64,000 bases of DNA, from assembly GCF_040954645.1 (NCBI RefSeq), contig NC_092803.1, positions 78,964,263-79,028,262 of the forward strand, read 5' to 3'. This document shows positions 11,380-22,839 of this stretch, in pieces. Positions within the stretch are counted from its first letter, which is position 1. Each line of letters starts with the position of its first letter. A program made the position numbers and the translations under genes. The stretch comes from Diabrotica undecimpunctata. Taxonomy: Eukaryota > Arthropoda > Insecta > Coleoptera > Chrysomelidae. The notes beneath the pieces are model-generated. The model searched no databases. It saw nothing but the letters and a program-made list of their open reading frames with translations, and had not been told where the DNA came from.

Positions 11380-12124
11380 AGTACTGATGAAATAATTATT
11401 GCAATCATTTCCTCAGTTCAAATTATAATTGCCAGAATTCAAAAGTTAAAGGTTTTTGTTCTATGTAAAGAGCAATACACTTATTTGATATATTGTAGCA
11501 TTTTGGTGAGGTTATAAATATAGCTTTATGACTAGTTTGGGACGGATTCTATTATAAATTATTGCCTCAACAACTATAATGTTCTAATTTAGTAACTGTC
11601 AGTAACACTCTATTTTACTCCACGACTTCAAAATTTTATTTTATCATTGTCGATCGAGAAGTATCGGACATAGGGCATTACGAGTAGAAACAATTCGAAA
11701 TTATAATTATATTCAAATTTGTCCACAAGGAAGCCTAAGGAATATTGTGAATTTGGCACTTTCCTATATGTACTGAACTTCTCGAAAGGCTGTCGTTTGT
11801 GTTATGAAATACAAATGTTAATATAATCGTAATATTGTAATAATAAACTTTATTGTGTATTATAATACATAATAAATTAAGTAAATTTAAAACTATTATG
11901 CTGATAATTTTTCGACTGTTCTAACAACCATTCAAATTTCGTCATTTTGTGTCATGTGGAACAATTTCACCCAATCATGTCAACATTAGACTGATAATTG
12001 CATTCAGTGCAATTTTCAATCCCTATGACAACACAATGACAACTTCATCCAAATAAATTTCAAAATGTCACGTTTAAAATGTTTTTAATACAATGAATGG
12101 ATGGACTAAATGTTCTGCTGAAGC
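11380..12124. other. Non-coding stretch
   Basis: No recognised gene. Possibly part of an older element that the hAT copy entered, but no borders were found. Confidence 0.35.
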
Positions 12125-12499
12125 ATGAATGTAAAGGAGAAAAAGATAACAAATTACTCGAATAGATCAACTGCTGTTAGCGAATTAGCAAAAAGTGGTG
12201 TAGAAGAACAACAATTACTAAAAATTACTGGTCATGGCAATCAGAATTCTATAAAACCATACTTGAATCTCGATCAAGAACACCACAACAAGATTATAAA
12301 TATTATGCGTGGTAATAGACCTTTTATAATAGAGAACAGCAACGAATCTAATGTTAACTTAAATTTTAATATAATTGTACTTTCACTAATTGTACTTTTA
12401 AGAAATAAATGTTTCGTTATGTTGAGTTATGATTTTTTTTTCGAAAAATTATCCGCCGAATATCCCTCGGACATTGATGAATGCCTCATATCTTCATGA
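12125..12499 (+). pseudogene. C-terminal fragment of a Crypton-like tyrosine recombinase
   Basis: The first ~65 residues contain NRSTAVSELAKSGV, LLKITGHGNQNSIKPYL and a DQEHHNKI tail. This is the R...GH...Y arrangement of tyrosine-recombinase catalytic domains, with the Arg in NRSTA, the His in TGH and the Tyr in KPYL. Insect Crypton-like and related domesticated proteins carry this ending. The expected His two residues before the Arg is replaced (NYSNR). The rest of the frame after ~12320 shows no resemblance and is probably read-through. No upstream catalytic domain was found, so this is a relic. Confidence 0.55.
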
Positions 12500-12586
12500 C
12501 AAATTTCTTAAGCTCGTTGCTTGGTAACAACACTCAGCCTTCGGCTTTGTGCTGTTACCAAGGAACGACCTTTCGATTGTCATGAA
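12493..12586. repeat. Nested hairpin, three stacked stems
   Basis: TTCATGACAA (12493-12502) pairs with TTGTCATGAA (12577-12586). Inside, a 20-base arm at 12514-12533 pairs with 12549-12568 with two mismatches (core TTGGTAACA/TGTTACC). Innermost is AGCC/GGCT around a TTC loop. It begins just before the stop codon of the frame at 12125-12499. Confidence 0.85.
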
Positions 12587-12837
12587 ATTATCTCGTCTAT
12601 TTTCAACGTCCTAGGGATATTACTACTGATAATTTAAAATTTATTAGAAGAACTAACACAGAAGTAAAGACTGAAGGTGTATAATGGTACATTTTATTAA
12701 ACATATTTAAAATGTATGCAAAAGGACTACAATTCTTCAAAACGTTTTCTGTCTAGTCTGACCATCAGATGAAAAAACGTTCGCCAATGAGGGTGGTCAA
12801 AGGTGGCTCGGCTTTTTCACTGTGAAATAATAATATT

Positions 12838-13123
12838 CAGCTAGCTAACTCAGGATGTCTCTTTAAAATTTTAACGAATTTAAGTTTGTCCATCTTGTAA
12901 GTTACTAATGTTGTGTCGCATCCTGAAAAAGCATCAAGAAACGGCAAATTCTCTGGAATGACGTCGCCAAATATAAAACTTTAAGGACAGTATATTTGAT
13001 GCGACTTACACTGTTTTGAAGGTTTAAAATAATTGGACAATTTAAAAACACAACATTGGACTGCTCCCTTCCTAATGCTGTGAGCAAAACAAGTATATCA
13101 ATGTCCTCTGCTGCGACAGTCAC
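12838..13123 (-). pseudogene. Nuclease-like (GCDTT family) transposon protein fragment
   Basis: The - strand encodes AEDIDILVLLTALG, then after a frame change LPFLDAFSGCDTTLVTY and a K/L-rich helix ending at a stop. A D-x-D-xx-LL string followed by AFSGCDTT is the signature of the repeated invertebrate family whose C-terminal end is at 5833-6400; the GCD string resembles the metal-binding region of PIN/XPG nucleases. The frame change and the short length make it a relic. Family identity is from motif recall. Confidence 0.55.
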
Positions 13124-14038
13124 ATAATCATAGACTTAGAGCAGTTTTGAAAAGGTCTATTAAGTTTGTTTTGTTCTTTTGACTACCAACAAATTTATTT
13201 TGGAATACTATTGGTATGTTGCTCTTATTCATCTATATCTCTGTCTATTGGTGCTCTTTCGTGCGCAGGAGGTGGGGTAAGTTTCGTGGTGCCGGAAATG
13301 GTCGACAATAAATTAATAATAACATAAAAATGTTTATAAACTAATAAATTGATTAAAAATAATATAAATAGACAAAATATTATATAATAGAAAACTAAGT
13401 CTAATGGTTCGTTTTTATCGTATTCTTGCGAATAATCAAGAACCCGGTTAAATTCGGAACGCTGTAAAACCCTGAAAAATTATTAATAAAATTATACAAA
13501 GTTCTAATGAAAATGATACATTGCAAAACCCTCTATATTATTGATCTGACATTATTTTATTGTAAAATTACTAAAGAAAAAAGTAAGGCCGAAAAGAAAA
13601 TTTATTCACAGATATTTTCGTTAACAACTTTTTTATTTTTCATTTTAACATAAAAAGTAATAGAAATACCTAAATATGTAGAAAATTTTATTTGCTATAC
13701 CTAATGTGTAATAAAATTTTCCAAGATGGCGGCCGGGGATAAGGTTGACGACCTCACAAACTTGAACTTAAGTTTAGACTTACCCTCCCAACAAATAAAA
13801 AAAAATAAAATGGCATCCTCTAAGAAAAGCTCGCCATTTCAATGAACTATAATCATTTTTTAATTTATGAATTTAAAAAATAATAAAAATTAGAAATTTC
13901 TGGTAAAAAGCAGTTACATTGAAATAAATGTAAAGCAAAATAAAACCAGTGTATTGCCTTATAGAATAAAATTATAACATTTTCTATAAATTGTATAATT
14001 CTATGGTGTACTATTTATTCTAACATAATTTGTTTTAG
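13124..14038. other. Intron or upstream sequence before the first supported exon
   Basis: A+T-rich, no recognised element. The last bases form a pyrimidine tract and acceptor (TTTGTTTTAG, ending at 14038) for the exon that follows. Confidence 0.5.
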
Positions 14039-14384
14039 AAACGAAAAAAACAGATCATTTACCGAAATCTAAACGAGTAAAAACAACATTTGCCTATGAA
14101 GATATTACAGAATGGTTAGACTTCGAGAATATTTATCAATCCTTGCAGCTGATATCAATATATTATAGAGGATCTTCGTTTAACGTCAAGACAAGGGTGT
14201 CCAATATAAGCAGTGAAAACATTAAGAAGGAAACTAGATACCCTTTTGCAAAAAAACTAGAACAATTGCATGGGATGGAATGGAAAGAAATTATATATCC
14301 CGTTGTATTGCAAAAAAGTAGAAATGAACCCATATATTTATTTTGCGATTCATTATTTAAACAATCCGTAGTCATTAACTTAAG
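14039..14384 (+). CDS. Adgb: Androglobin-like gene, internal exon A
   Basis: Acceptor TTTTAG at 14033-14038 and donor AAG|GTTTGT at 14382-14390. The exon starts with two bases of a split codon, then reads 114 stop-free codons and ends with two bases of the next. It begins with a basic TKKTDHLPKSKRVK run, then TFAYEDITEWLDFENIYQSL, and ends PIYLFCDSLFKQSVVINL. The final block corresponds to the YLFVDSL-type strand of androglobin between the calpain-like and globin parts, which is the main reason for the call. It joins exon B in frame (AG+T). An RTE LINE sits only 21 bp into the following intron. The gene's first exons were not found. Confidence 0.65.
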
Positions 14385-14405
14385 GTTTGTATTTTATCCC
14401 CAAAT

Positions 14406-16779
14406 TTCTATCATTCCATTGTTCTTCGGTCAAGTCTCGGGAGCTCATTTCCTTTGTTATTCCCTCCTTCCATGTTTTTTTCGGTCTTCCTCGTTTCTTA
14501 CGATTTGGTGGTATCCATTTCATGGCGATTTTTGGTAGTCTTGTTTCTGGCATTCTTTGAACATGGCCATACCATATAAGTTGTTTCCTTTCTATGTCTG
14601 TTGCCAGTGATGCATCTACCCTCATGCGATTCCTTATTTCATAGTTTCTAATTCTGTCTGCTCTAGATATTCGAAGTGATCGTCTAAATACATCCATTTC
14701 TGTTGCTTCGAGTTTTCTTTTATTGCTTTCTGTTAGTCTCCATGTCTCTGTACCATAGGTTAAGCTGGTTTTTATGAGAGATTCATATATATTGTATTTT
14801 CGTCTTTTATCAATTTCTGAGCACCAAAGAACTCCGTTAAGGCATCCAATTGTTCTACGGGCCTGGGTTATTCGTTTTCTAATTTCCCTATTGTCTGTGC
14901 CTGTGGTGTCGAAATCAATTCCTAGGTAGGTATATTCAGTGCAGAATGCAATTTCGGTTGTGTCCATCTGAATGTTGGATAGTTCTGCGCCTATTGGGAG
15001 ATATTTTGTTTTTTGTGTATTGAGTTCTAAACCCCACTTTTTGTATTCTTCCTGTAGTTTTCTGGCCATATAATGTCAGGTCTTCTTTATCGTTGGCTAT
15101 AAGGACTTGATCGTCTGCAAACTGTAGGGTATATAGGCAAGTTTCTCCCAGGTCAATGCCCATTCCTCTGCACTTTCTCTTCCACTGATACAGTGCTTTC
15201 GCCACATAGATTTCAAACAATGTGGGGGATATGCAACACCCCTGCCGGAGTCCCTTGTTTACAGAAAAATTTTTTAAAAGTCTATTTCCAATTTTTATTC
15301 CCGACGTTGATCCTTCATAAAGCTGTCTAAGGGCGTTAATTACTGTGTGGTTAATGTTTGTTTCCTGCAAAACTTTCCATAGCTTTTTAGCGGGTACAGT
15401 GTCATAGGCCTTCTGAAGGTCTATAAACATAAGGTGGGTTTCTTGGTTGGTACTTGATCTTTTTTCTATTATTTGTTTCAAAACAAACACATTATCGGTG
15501 CAGCTCCTTTCCGCTCTAAAGCCAGATTGTTCCTCTTCTTCTTGTTCCTTATATTCTTGTTCGATAATGTCTCGAAGTATCCTTCCATATAGGTGACTTA
15601 AGGTACTGGTTACTGATATACCTCGATAGTTTGGGCAGTCCAGTTTACTTCCCTTCTTATGTATAGATGATATGAAGGATACCACTCATGCGGGACTGGT
15701 GCACCGTTTAGATATTGGTTTATACACCAGGTTAATCGTTCAAACAGTTTGTTAGTGCCGCATTTGATTAGTTCTGCTGGAATTCCCTCCGGACCTGCAG
15801 CTCGACCATTTTTTAGTAGTTGTATCGTTTTTATGACAGTCCTCTCATCGATGTTTATCGTTTATCCCTGTATGTGTATTTCAGTTGAAGACATTTCTCT
15901 ATATTCCTCTCTGTTTTCTGTTAATAGACTTTCGTAATGTCGGATCCAGTTCTCTTTTGTTATTAATTGTATGTTTGTTTCTCTTTTTTCATTTGATTTA
16001 ACTTTTGTCAGGAATTTCTACGTCTCTGAGCATTTTCTACCTCCCATATATGTGTCTATCTCTTTGCATTTTTTGTCCCACATTTCTCGTTTAGCTGTGT
16101 TTACTAGTTGTCGTATTCTTCTTTTAATATCTTTGTATTCTTCTCTATCCAACTCCTGTTTTGTGTTTAGCCATTTGTGGTATGCTTTTTTCTTCCGAAG
16201 TACTAGTTCCTCAATTTCTTGATTCCACCAAAGTTTTTTCCTAGCGGAATTAGTTTTTAGTCCAATGGCCTCCTCTGCTGCTTCTTTGAGGCTACTCGTT
16301 ATGTTTTCGTAAATTTGTTCTACTGACTGGTCTTCTATATTATGTACCAACTTTTCGTCTAATCTGTGCTGGTATAGGTTTCTTGTGCTTTCGTTGATAA
16401 GGCTGTTTAAGTTATATCGTTTGTTCGTTATCACTTCTGTTTGTTGAGGTTCCTTATTAACGTTATTGTCCTTCTTAGATTTAAAAGGAAATACCATTTT
16501 TGCCCTAACTATATAGTGGTCGGAACCACACGTCGGTCCTCTAAGTACTCTTATATCATTCACTTTTAAGATAGTGCTTTGTTTGACTATTACATAGTCA
16601 ATGATCGATTTTAGATTCCTTGTATGTTGTACCCATGTGTATTTGTGAATAGCCTTATGTTTATAGAAGCCGTTCATAATTCTCAGAGTATGACTCTGAC
16701 ACAGTTGGATCAGCCTTTCTCCATTGTCATTCAGGTTTATTTCACCGTATGGACCGATCACCTCACTGTTTATTCTTTA
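14406..16779 (-). mobile_element. RTE-like LINE, 5'-truncated, with 11-bp target duplication
   Basis: TATCCCCAAAT is duplicated at 14395-14405 and 16780-16790. On the - strand the element carries the second half of an APE-type endonuclease (16761-16018; DNGERLI, CGSDHYIV), then an RT (GFRAERSC; MFIDLQKAYDTVP; LRQGCCISPTLF; FADDQVLIA; 15685-14936) and a C-terminal region (YLGIDFD, YGTETW, WYGHVQRMP, RKKRGRPKKTW; 15069-14406). Frames break between these blocks (around 16018-15685 and 15069-14936), so it is inactive. Truncation lies within the endonuclease. The last few codons and stop (14380-14382) come from flanking intron and exon DNA, so the 3' end also seems short. Confidence 0.85.
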
Positions 16780-16790
16780 TATCCCCAAAT

Positions 16791-18745
16791 ACATTTAGAT
16801 TGAAAGGACTCGCATAAAATTTAAAGTTGTTAACGGATTCAAGGAAATTTTTAAATGAGAAGTAATAAAATGAGGTTTTAGGGACATATATTTAAATTTC
16901 GGTAGGTTATCTTCCTTTTTCTTATTAATCGTCGTTGTTTCCATCCCATATGTAGCAGCAGGTCTTATTAAGGTCTTATGTAGGTTCATATTTGTACTTT
17001 AAGTTAGAGTCTTGCTTTTCAGCATGTTTATATTTATTTTATATGTTTTTCCTTTCAGAATTCTTTCCACTGTTCTCTATTTTCTGGTTTTCCTGTTGTT
17101 AGTTCCGACTTAAGGTGGATACAGTTTTAAATTAGTGGTTCTGTGTGATGAAATATTTCTGAGGTGCTGTGTCGTCCGCCCCTACCGTTTTGTATTTTGT
17201 TTTGTGCTGGTTTATCTGTAGCCCTATTTTCTTTTCTTCGTTATCTAATTTTTTAATTGATCTTATAAGTGTCATCTTTGTCTTTGCTATGATGACTGGA
17301 TCATTAGCATATGCTATTACTTGAAATTGATCTGTGATAATGTTTTTGTTTACGAAGTTTCCTTATTAGTGCTTCTAATATTGAGTTAAATAGTGTTGGG
17401 GAGATAGAATCACCTCGTTTCATACCTTTGCGTACTTTGATCTTCTTAAAAGTTGTGTTGAAACTAATATTTTTGCTGTGTTTTTACTCACTATTAGGAC
17501 ACGGATTACTTTTTCTGGGATTTCAAGATGCTCTAGCCCTTTCATCATTTTCTTTAGATTAATTGTATCAAAAGCGCTTTTAAAAAATATAAATAGAACG
17601 TGTATATCTCTGTTATATTCTCCCGATTTCTAAATTATTTGGTCCACTGTATGTGTGGAATTAATAATTGTTGATCTCCCCGGTCTGAACCCATTCTGAT
17701 ATTCTCCTAATATTCATTCAGCGCGTCATTTAAATCTCATACATAGTATGTGTGCTAGAATTTTGTATGTGGTATTTATATAGAGTTATTGCTCTTCAAT
17801 TCTCACACATCTCCCGATCTCCTTTTTTATAAATAGGCACCATAATATCTCTGTTTCAATCATCTGGGAGCGTGTTTGTGTCCATGTTTGTTTTATTAGC
17901 TTGTTTATTTTTTTGTGTAATTTTTTTTCCTCCGTATTTTATTAATTCCTCCCTTTAATTTTATCTTCTCCTGCTGTTTTTCCGTTTCGGAGGTTTTTAA
18001 CATCTTCTTCTTTTGTACAGATTTCTGTTTCATCGGTGTATTGTACTATTGGTCTAACTTATTTATCGTAGTGTATTTCCTCCGTAGTGAACAGCATTAT
18101 TTGTAATATTTTTTCGATATTCTGCTGATCTGTTTATTATGGTTTCTCCTTTTTAGTTTGTTAGTCCTCTTGTTTTAATATCGAGCGTATTTTTGTTGCT
18201 TTGATTTTTTGTAAAATTGTTTTATTTTATGATTTTTTCTGTCTTTTGTATTTTTTATTTGCTATTTCTAATTTGTATTCTTACCAATTTTGTTCTGATA
18301 GGTCGTTGATACATGTTATTCCGGTAGAATTTTTTGTGTTCTCTCTATTTTGCAGATTTAATCATACCAGTCTGTATTTATTTTTATTGTTTTTTATTTC
18401 CTATTACTTCATTTGTTGTTTCATTTATTTTGTTTTTTAATTCTTGCCATCTTTCGTTTATATTCGTGGGTTGCCTCATAAGGTTGGATATATTTTCACT
18501 CATCTGTTGTTAAAATATTTTTCTCTTATGTCAATCTCTAATAATGCTTCTAGGTTCCATTTATTAAAGTTTATTTTAGCTTGATATATATATCTTTTAA
18601 TTTGAGCCCGCTCATTTTTAATATTAATAGCAAGTGGTCCGTGTCCGTGTTTGTCCTTTGTAAAAACCGGTGTCCAGTATTTTTTGTACTAACTTTTTGG
18701 TTACTAGGACGTGGTGGATTTGGAATCTTCAAAAGACATCTCAGT
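16791..18745 (-). mobile_element. Second, heavily decayed LINE
   Basis: Read on the - strand from 18745 down: DHVLVTKKLVQKILDT and TDTDHLLLILK (endonuclease C-terminus with its DH motif, about 18730-18600), NGFRPGRSTIINSTHTVDQI (RT, about 17700-17635), a VLFIFFKSAFDTIN motif-A region, YANDPVIIAKTKMT (motif C, about 17320-17270, normally YADD), then TLIRPAATYGMET (C-terminal region, 16989-16930). Numerous stops and frameshifts throughout. The APE-type endonuclease and motif order place it among RTE/Jockey-like LINEs. Confidence 0.7.
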
Positions 18746-18749
18746 CCAT

Positions 18750-19520
18750 GACGCCGCCTGACTAACTTTTGTGCAGGATTCGTTCTTCGTACTCTGGCGA
18801 CAGTTCCCGAAGTACTTTAAAATGCCCACTCGTCGTCTCGTCGCCGAGTCTACGCCGAATGCCTACCTGCTAAACCAGACACTCCTCTGTCATCCAGCGA
18901 TCCGGAAGCGGAATGGCCGCTGTAAGGCCGGCATCACTTTCGAATCACTACCTTTATTCATTCATTCTCCATTCATACACATCCACACTCATCAGCAAGG
19001 AGGCTCCCTGTCTCGTTCCAGGTAGCGCGTAGAAGACACTCATCATTCCCAGATGGGCATTTCCTCCTTCCCCACAGTCTAACTCACGCATTCAAACTCA
19101 TACAGTGTGACCCACTTTTCTAGCTTCACCTTTCAGCATCATTTACTCTTACCTTTAGCGTTGGTCCAGCAGTCTTTCTTCCTCTTCCTTTTTCTTGATC
19201 ACTGCACGGATATAGCTTTGTATATTAGTCCAAACTAATTTATTTTCAATCATTCTCTCAATCATTTCTCTCACTGTAACAAAATTCACACCTGTCTCTC
19301 TCTCCATTCTGTTCCTTTCTACTATCCATCTGCTGTAATCTAACATCGTAACATCGTATGTGTCACAGTGTCCGAGTATCCACAGTATAGGCATTCATCT
19401 GTATCAGCCTTTCCAATCCTATAGAGGTAGGCCCTAAAACACCCGTGTCCTGTGAGCACCTGCGTAAGGAAATAATCCAGTCGCCTGTGGCCACAGTCCA
19501 CTCAATCTCTTATGTTCGGG
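18750..19520 (-). mobile_element. LINE 3' end with C-terminal zinc-knuckle and 3' UTR (R1/LOA-like)
   Basis: On the - strand GHGCFRAYLYRIGKADTDEC leads into CLYCGYSDTVT (about 19455-19375). After a frame change come WIVERNRMERETGV and a helical tail ending IKKKEEEERLLDQR (stop near 19155). This is the FRAYL...C..C......WE.ER....E.G...R.KEEEE end common to R1/LOA-type LINEs. Downstream (19150-18750) is a comparatively G+C-rich, non-coding stretch with GACTCGGCGACGAGACGACG, consistent with a LINE 3' UTR. The 5' part is missing; clade is tentative. Confidence 0.65.
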
Positions 19521-19524
19521 ATCA

Positions 19525-20548
19525 GCATTTTCGTCCACTGTGCCACATCTTCCGTGTTGTTCCATTCTTCTTGCCATCTTTCAACTGACCTTAACTTATG
19601 TTACCTTGGATGCTCAAGTTTGGTCGATAGGAAAGTCATATTTAGTGTTTCTGCGAGTTGACAGATTCTGTAGCCATTTTCATTTGATTTTTTCGTGTAG
19701 AGTTTTCTTTTCCGTTTTCGACTAGGTCTAAAGGTCTCTAGGGCTTATTTTTTTTTTGTTAATCTGGAAAGAAGGTTCTTCTGATGCAATCTATCTTTTA
19801 GTTGTATTGTATGGTAGTCTCGTCAATGTAAAATAGTTAATTATTCTTCTTTAAATGTATAGCGTTAATTGATGAATAATGCCCTGGAGATCTAATTGGT
19901 CATTTTACTTTTGTGATTTTATGGTTATTATAAAGTTATTAAAACATGTCTTTATTACTTTATTCCAACGCATTTAATCTTATTGTGATCAAGGCGTTTT
20001 ACAAGTTATTTGCATAGTCTTCGCTTTACTAAAATTTAATTTCATATATCTATTTTTCTACCTCTGAAATTTTTCTAAAAACTTAATTTTACCTATCGTA
20101 TCAGCTATTAAAATTACATTATCATTGTATTGTAAATCAGTGAAATATTGACAATTTATCTGATTACCTTGCTTTTACAGTCGCAGTTTCTTGAGGGCGC
20201 CCTAAAATTATATTATTTGTAGAATAAAAGAATAATATAAAAACAAGAAAAAAATTATTATGCTAAGCCCTTGCACGCCCCTGATCAAACATATTATGCG
20301 TTTGATCAAAGACTCGATCTATAGCTCTTTTAACGTGGTCGAGGAAAATCTACTAGGTTCTGGAAGCGTTTAGAAGAAAGAGTCAAACTATACTATAAGA
20401 GCAAGTTAAATTATTAACTTGCCTAATAAATATATTTGTACAATTGAATACAAAAAAATTATAAATTAATCTTGTTTTATCGTTAATGTCAGAAGCCTAA
20501 ATTAAAATAAACATTACAATATTTTACTGTAAGTATAATTATTTCTAG
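19525..20548. other. Intron sequence between exons A and B
   Basis: A+T-rich with no recognised element. It ends with the acceptor TTATTTCTAG (20539-20548) of exon B. Confidence 0.5.
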
Positions 20549-20789
20549 TCAAACGATAAACGATTCTATTTTTATTGAAAAACAAAAGGAAGCTGTGATC
20601 AGGGTAGTTGAACCAGAAGAAGTTGAATGTGGTTCATGCCCAACAACGTTTTTGGAAAGAATAAAGAAGAATATGGAGCCTGAAAAGACTGTTAAGTCAG
20701 ATGTATACAAAAAAGTTCAAGCTTATAGTAAACGAGATATTCCTGAATCATCTATTGTTATATCAAAATTTAGTTGGTGTTCACAAAAG
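20549..20789 (+). CDS. Adgb: Androglobin-like gene, internal exon B
   Basis: Acceptor ATTTCTAG at 20541-20548 and donor AAAAG|GTAAGG at 20785-20795. One base completes the codon split with exon A, then 80 codons without a stop, ending exactly at a codon boundary (phase 0). Translation begins QTINDSIFIEKQKEAVIRVV, continues through an acidic/Cys segment EPEEVECGSC, a Lys-rich helix ERIKKNMEPEKTVKSDVYKK and ends SSIVISKFSWCSQK. No catalytic motif is visible. It is supported mainly by the exact phase match to both neighbours and the strong splice signals; this linker region varies in androglobins. Confidence 0.65.
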
Positions 20790-20989
20790 GTAAGGATATT
20801 TTAACAATTATAGAGTTTAAATTATTTTTATAAAAACTTTAAATATATTATAAATAGTGACTATAATATTATTTAATCTCTGCGTTATCTAGATCTGATT
20901 AAAAATGTTATTAACTAGAAAAGGCGTCATTAGCATTTGGAAAGGTAAAAAACCTATTTTTAATCTTATATTATTTTTCTTCTTCCTTC

Positions 20990-21310
20990 TTGTATGTAGG
21001 CTTTAAAGCCTTTTTTTCTTCAATATTAGCCTCCTAAATTGATTACATTATCGCACCATCTTTTTTTTTTTTGGTCTGCCAATACTTCTTCGTTTATTTG
21101 GTGATTTATCTCGTGCTATTTGTACTATCCTATCCTCTGCCATTCTACTAATGTGTTCGTTCCACTATTGTTTCCGTGTTTTTGCACCCATCCATTTATG
21201 TCTCATATATTGCATGCTCTTCTTATGTTTTCGCTTTTCTCCCTATCCAACAGACTTTTCCCTAATATTCGTCGAAGTATTTTAATCTTACATGATTTGC
21301 TAATATGTGC
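20990..21310 (-). pseudogene. LINE C-terminal fragment
   Basis: The - strand reads LRRILGKSLLDREKSENIRR, ACNI, a stop, DINGWVQKHGN and later ADQKKRWCDN. The RRILG.SLLDR...E.IR...DINGW...RKRW.DN order is the C-terminal region of an insect endonuclease/RT LINE family. Stops and short length show it is a relic. Confidence 0.6.
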
Positions 21311-21849
21311 GAAAATAAAGGCAATCATATGATTTTACAAACAGATTTTATTTTCATACGACTGACTTGATAAGTGCTGATATTGCAAATTGCTTACTTG
21401 TAATTCATACAGTTACACATAGAAATTGCTGACTGAAAGCGCATGGAAAGTGCCAACAAGTTAATTACTATTTAAATGGGAATAAGTATGTGAATTTTTA
21501 TATACTATATATAAACTAAAAATAATTTGATCAAAATCAGAATTTGATATCATATCGAAAAGCAAATCTTCAATACTTACAATATCTTGTTCAACAAAAA
21601 ATAAATTACATCTATGATATTGTAACCTTTCGCGGATCATGGACAAGCTGGCTCTATGTAGAATGTTGTTCAACCTTCTGCTTGAATATGCTGGACGTAA
21701 CTTCAAGCTCTTTGTGTTAGGTTGTTGTCTCTACATCTTCGTAAAAATTTAATTGAATTTTGACAATGTGCCAGTTTCTTGTATGGAATTTCCAATCTCC
21801 GAAAATTTTGAATAATGCTGGGCCCATAACGGTTTCTTAATATTGTTCG

Positions 21850-22068
21850 GAAGCTATTTTCTTGTGGCATTTTAAATTAATTACTATTTAAATGGGAATA
21901 AGCCACAATTAAAGGTTAAAATACGTTTATTGACGTTTCAATTTCCAGTTTTTCAATTTTCAATTTCAAGTGGAAATTGAAACGTCAATAAACGTATTTT
22001 AACCTTTAATTGTGGCTTATTTCCATTTAAAAAGTAATTAATTTAAAATGCCACAAGAAAATAGCTTC
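21850..22068. repeat. Foldback palindrome with 98-bp arms
   Basis: 21850-21947 and 21971-22068 are inverted copies differing at only a few bases, with a 23-bp T/C-rich spacer. The arm includes GCCACAATTAAAGGTTAAAA and ATACGTTTATTGACGTTTCA. A 26-bp piece of the left arm (about 21877-21902) also occurs as a direct copy at about 21459-21484. This may be a foldback element or a snap-back duplication. Confidence 0.85.
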
Positions 22069-22178
22069 CCAACAAGCTATTATGTGACATCATTTTATAC
22101 TGCATTTAGTGTACTTTATACGTTGTAGATTTTGTGCCTTATGTGCCTTATGCTATGTTGATCTTGAAGTTATTAAAA

Positions 22179-22286
22179 ATGTCAGAATATGCTAATATTT
22201 CTTCACCTCAGGAACAATTTCAAGGGTCAGATTCTGATCCAGATTTCAGTGAAGGAGAAATATCGTCGGGCAATTATTATCGTTAG
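22179..22286 (+). pseudogene. Short acidic N-terminus, possible transposase start
   Basis: A 35-codon ATG frame with a QGSDSDPDFSEGEISSG run. Acidic Ser/Asp starts like this are common in transposases of the type whose middle survives at 24043-24370, and the two could be parts of one gene split by the LINEs between them. That link is inference only. Confidence 0.25.
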
Positions 22287-22510
22287 AAATATCGTTGATA
22301 CCAGGTTTTGCTTGTGGTGGCGGCTTCTCATGGTATGTGTGTAACTTAACAAATTTTACGTGCTTATAATTAGTTTTTTGTTGCAGGAAAATATTACTAA
22401 CACTGGACGAAAAAGAAACAAAAAAATAAATTATCAAAAAAAATATAGATATTTAAAAATAATGGGGTAATGATTAATTTTTTTAAGCTTAAGAACATTC
22501 TGTGAGAACG

Positions 22511-22826
22511 AAATATGGAGGCGTAGACATAACTTTGAACTGCAGAATATCTACAAACATACGTTTGGTGGTAAAGATATTACCACTATAATTAAGCGAA
22601 ACCGCCTGCAGTGGGCAGGACATGTAGCCCGGGCCCCTGAGTCAAACATGATAAAAAAGATTCTAACAGCGCAACCCGTGGGAATGAGAAGACGGGGTAG
22701 ACCAAAGCGGAGGTGGAGGGACGGGGTAACACAAGATGCCGAGAAGATCGGAGTCGGCAACTGGAAAATGCAAGCGAGGGACAGAATAGAATGGCGTAGA
22801 AAGCTTGAGAAGGTCGAGGCCCTCTA
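22511..22826 (+). pseudogene. LINE C-terminal fragment (+ strand)
   Basis: A continuous frame reads ELQNIYKHTFGGKDITTIIK, RNRLQWAGHVARAPES, MRRRGRPKRRWRDGV and ends RIEWRRKLEKVEAL at a TAA (22825-22827). RLQWAGHV.R...........RGRPK.RW.D is the usual C-terminal signature of insect RTE/Jockey-like LINE polyproteins. Only ~105 residues are present. Its stop codon abuts the target site of the next LINE. Confidence 0.8.
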
Positions 22827-22839
22827 AGGGCTGTAGCAT

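Noticed and set aside
14143..14538. 131-residue + frame as a single-exon gene
   Set aside because: Only the part to 14384 is exon A; the rest is antisense LINE sequence beyond the splice donor.
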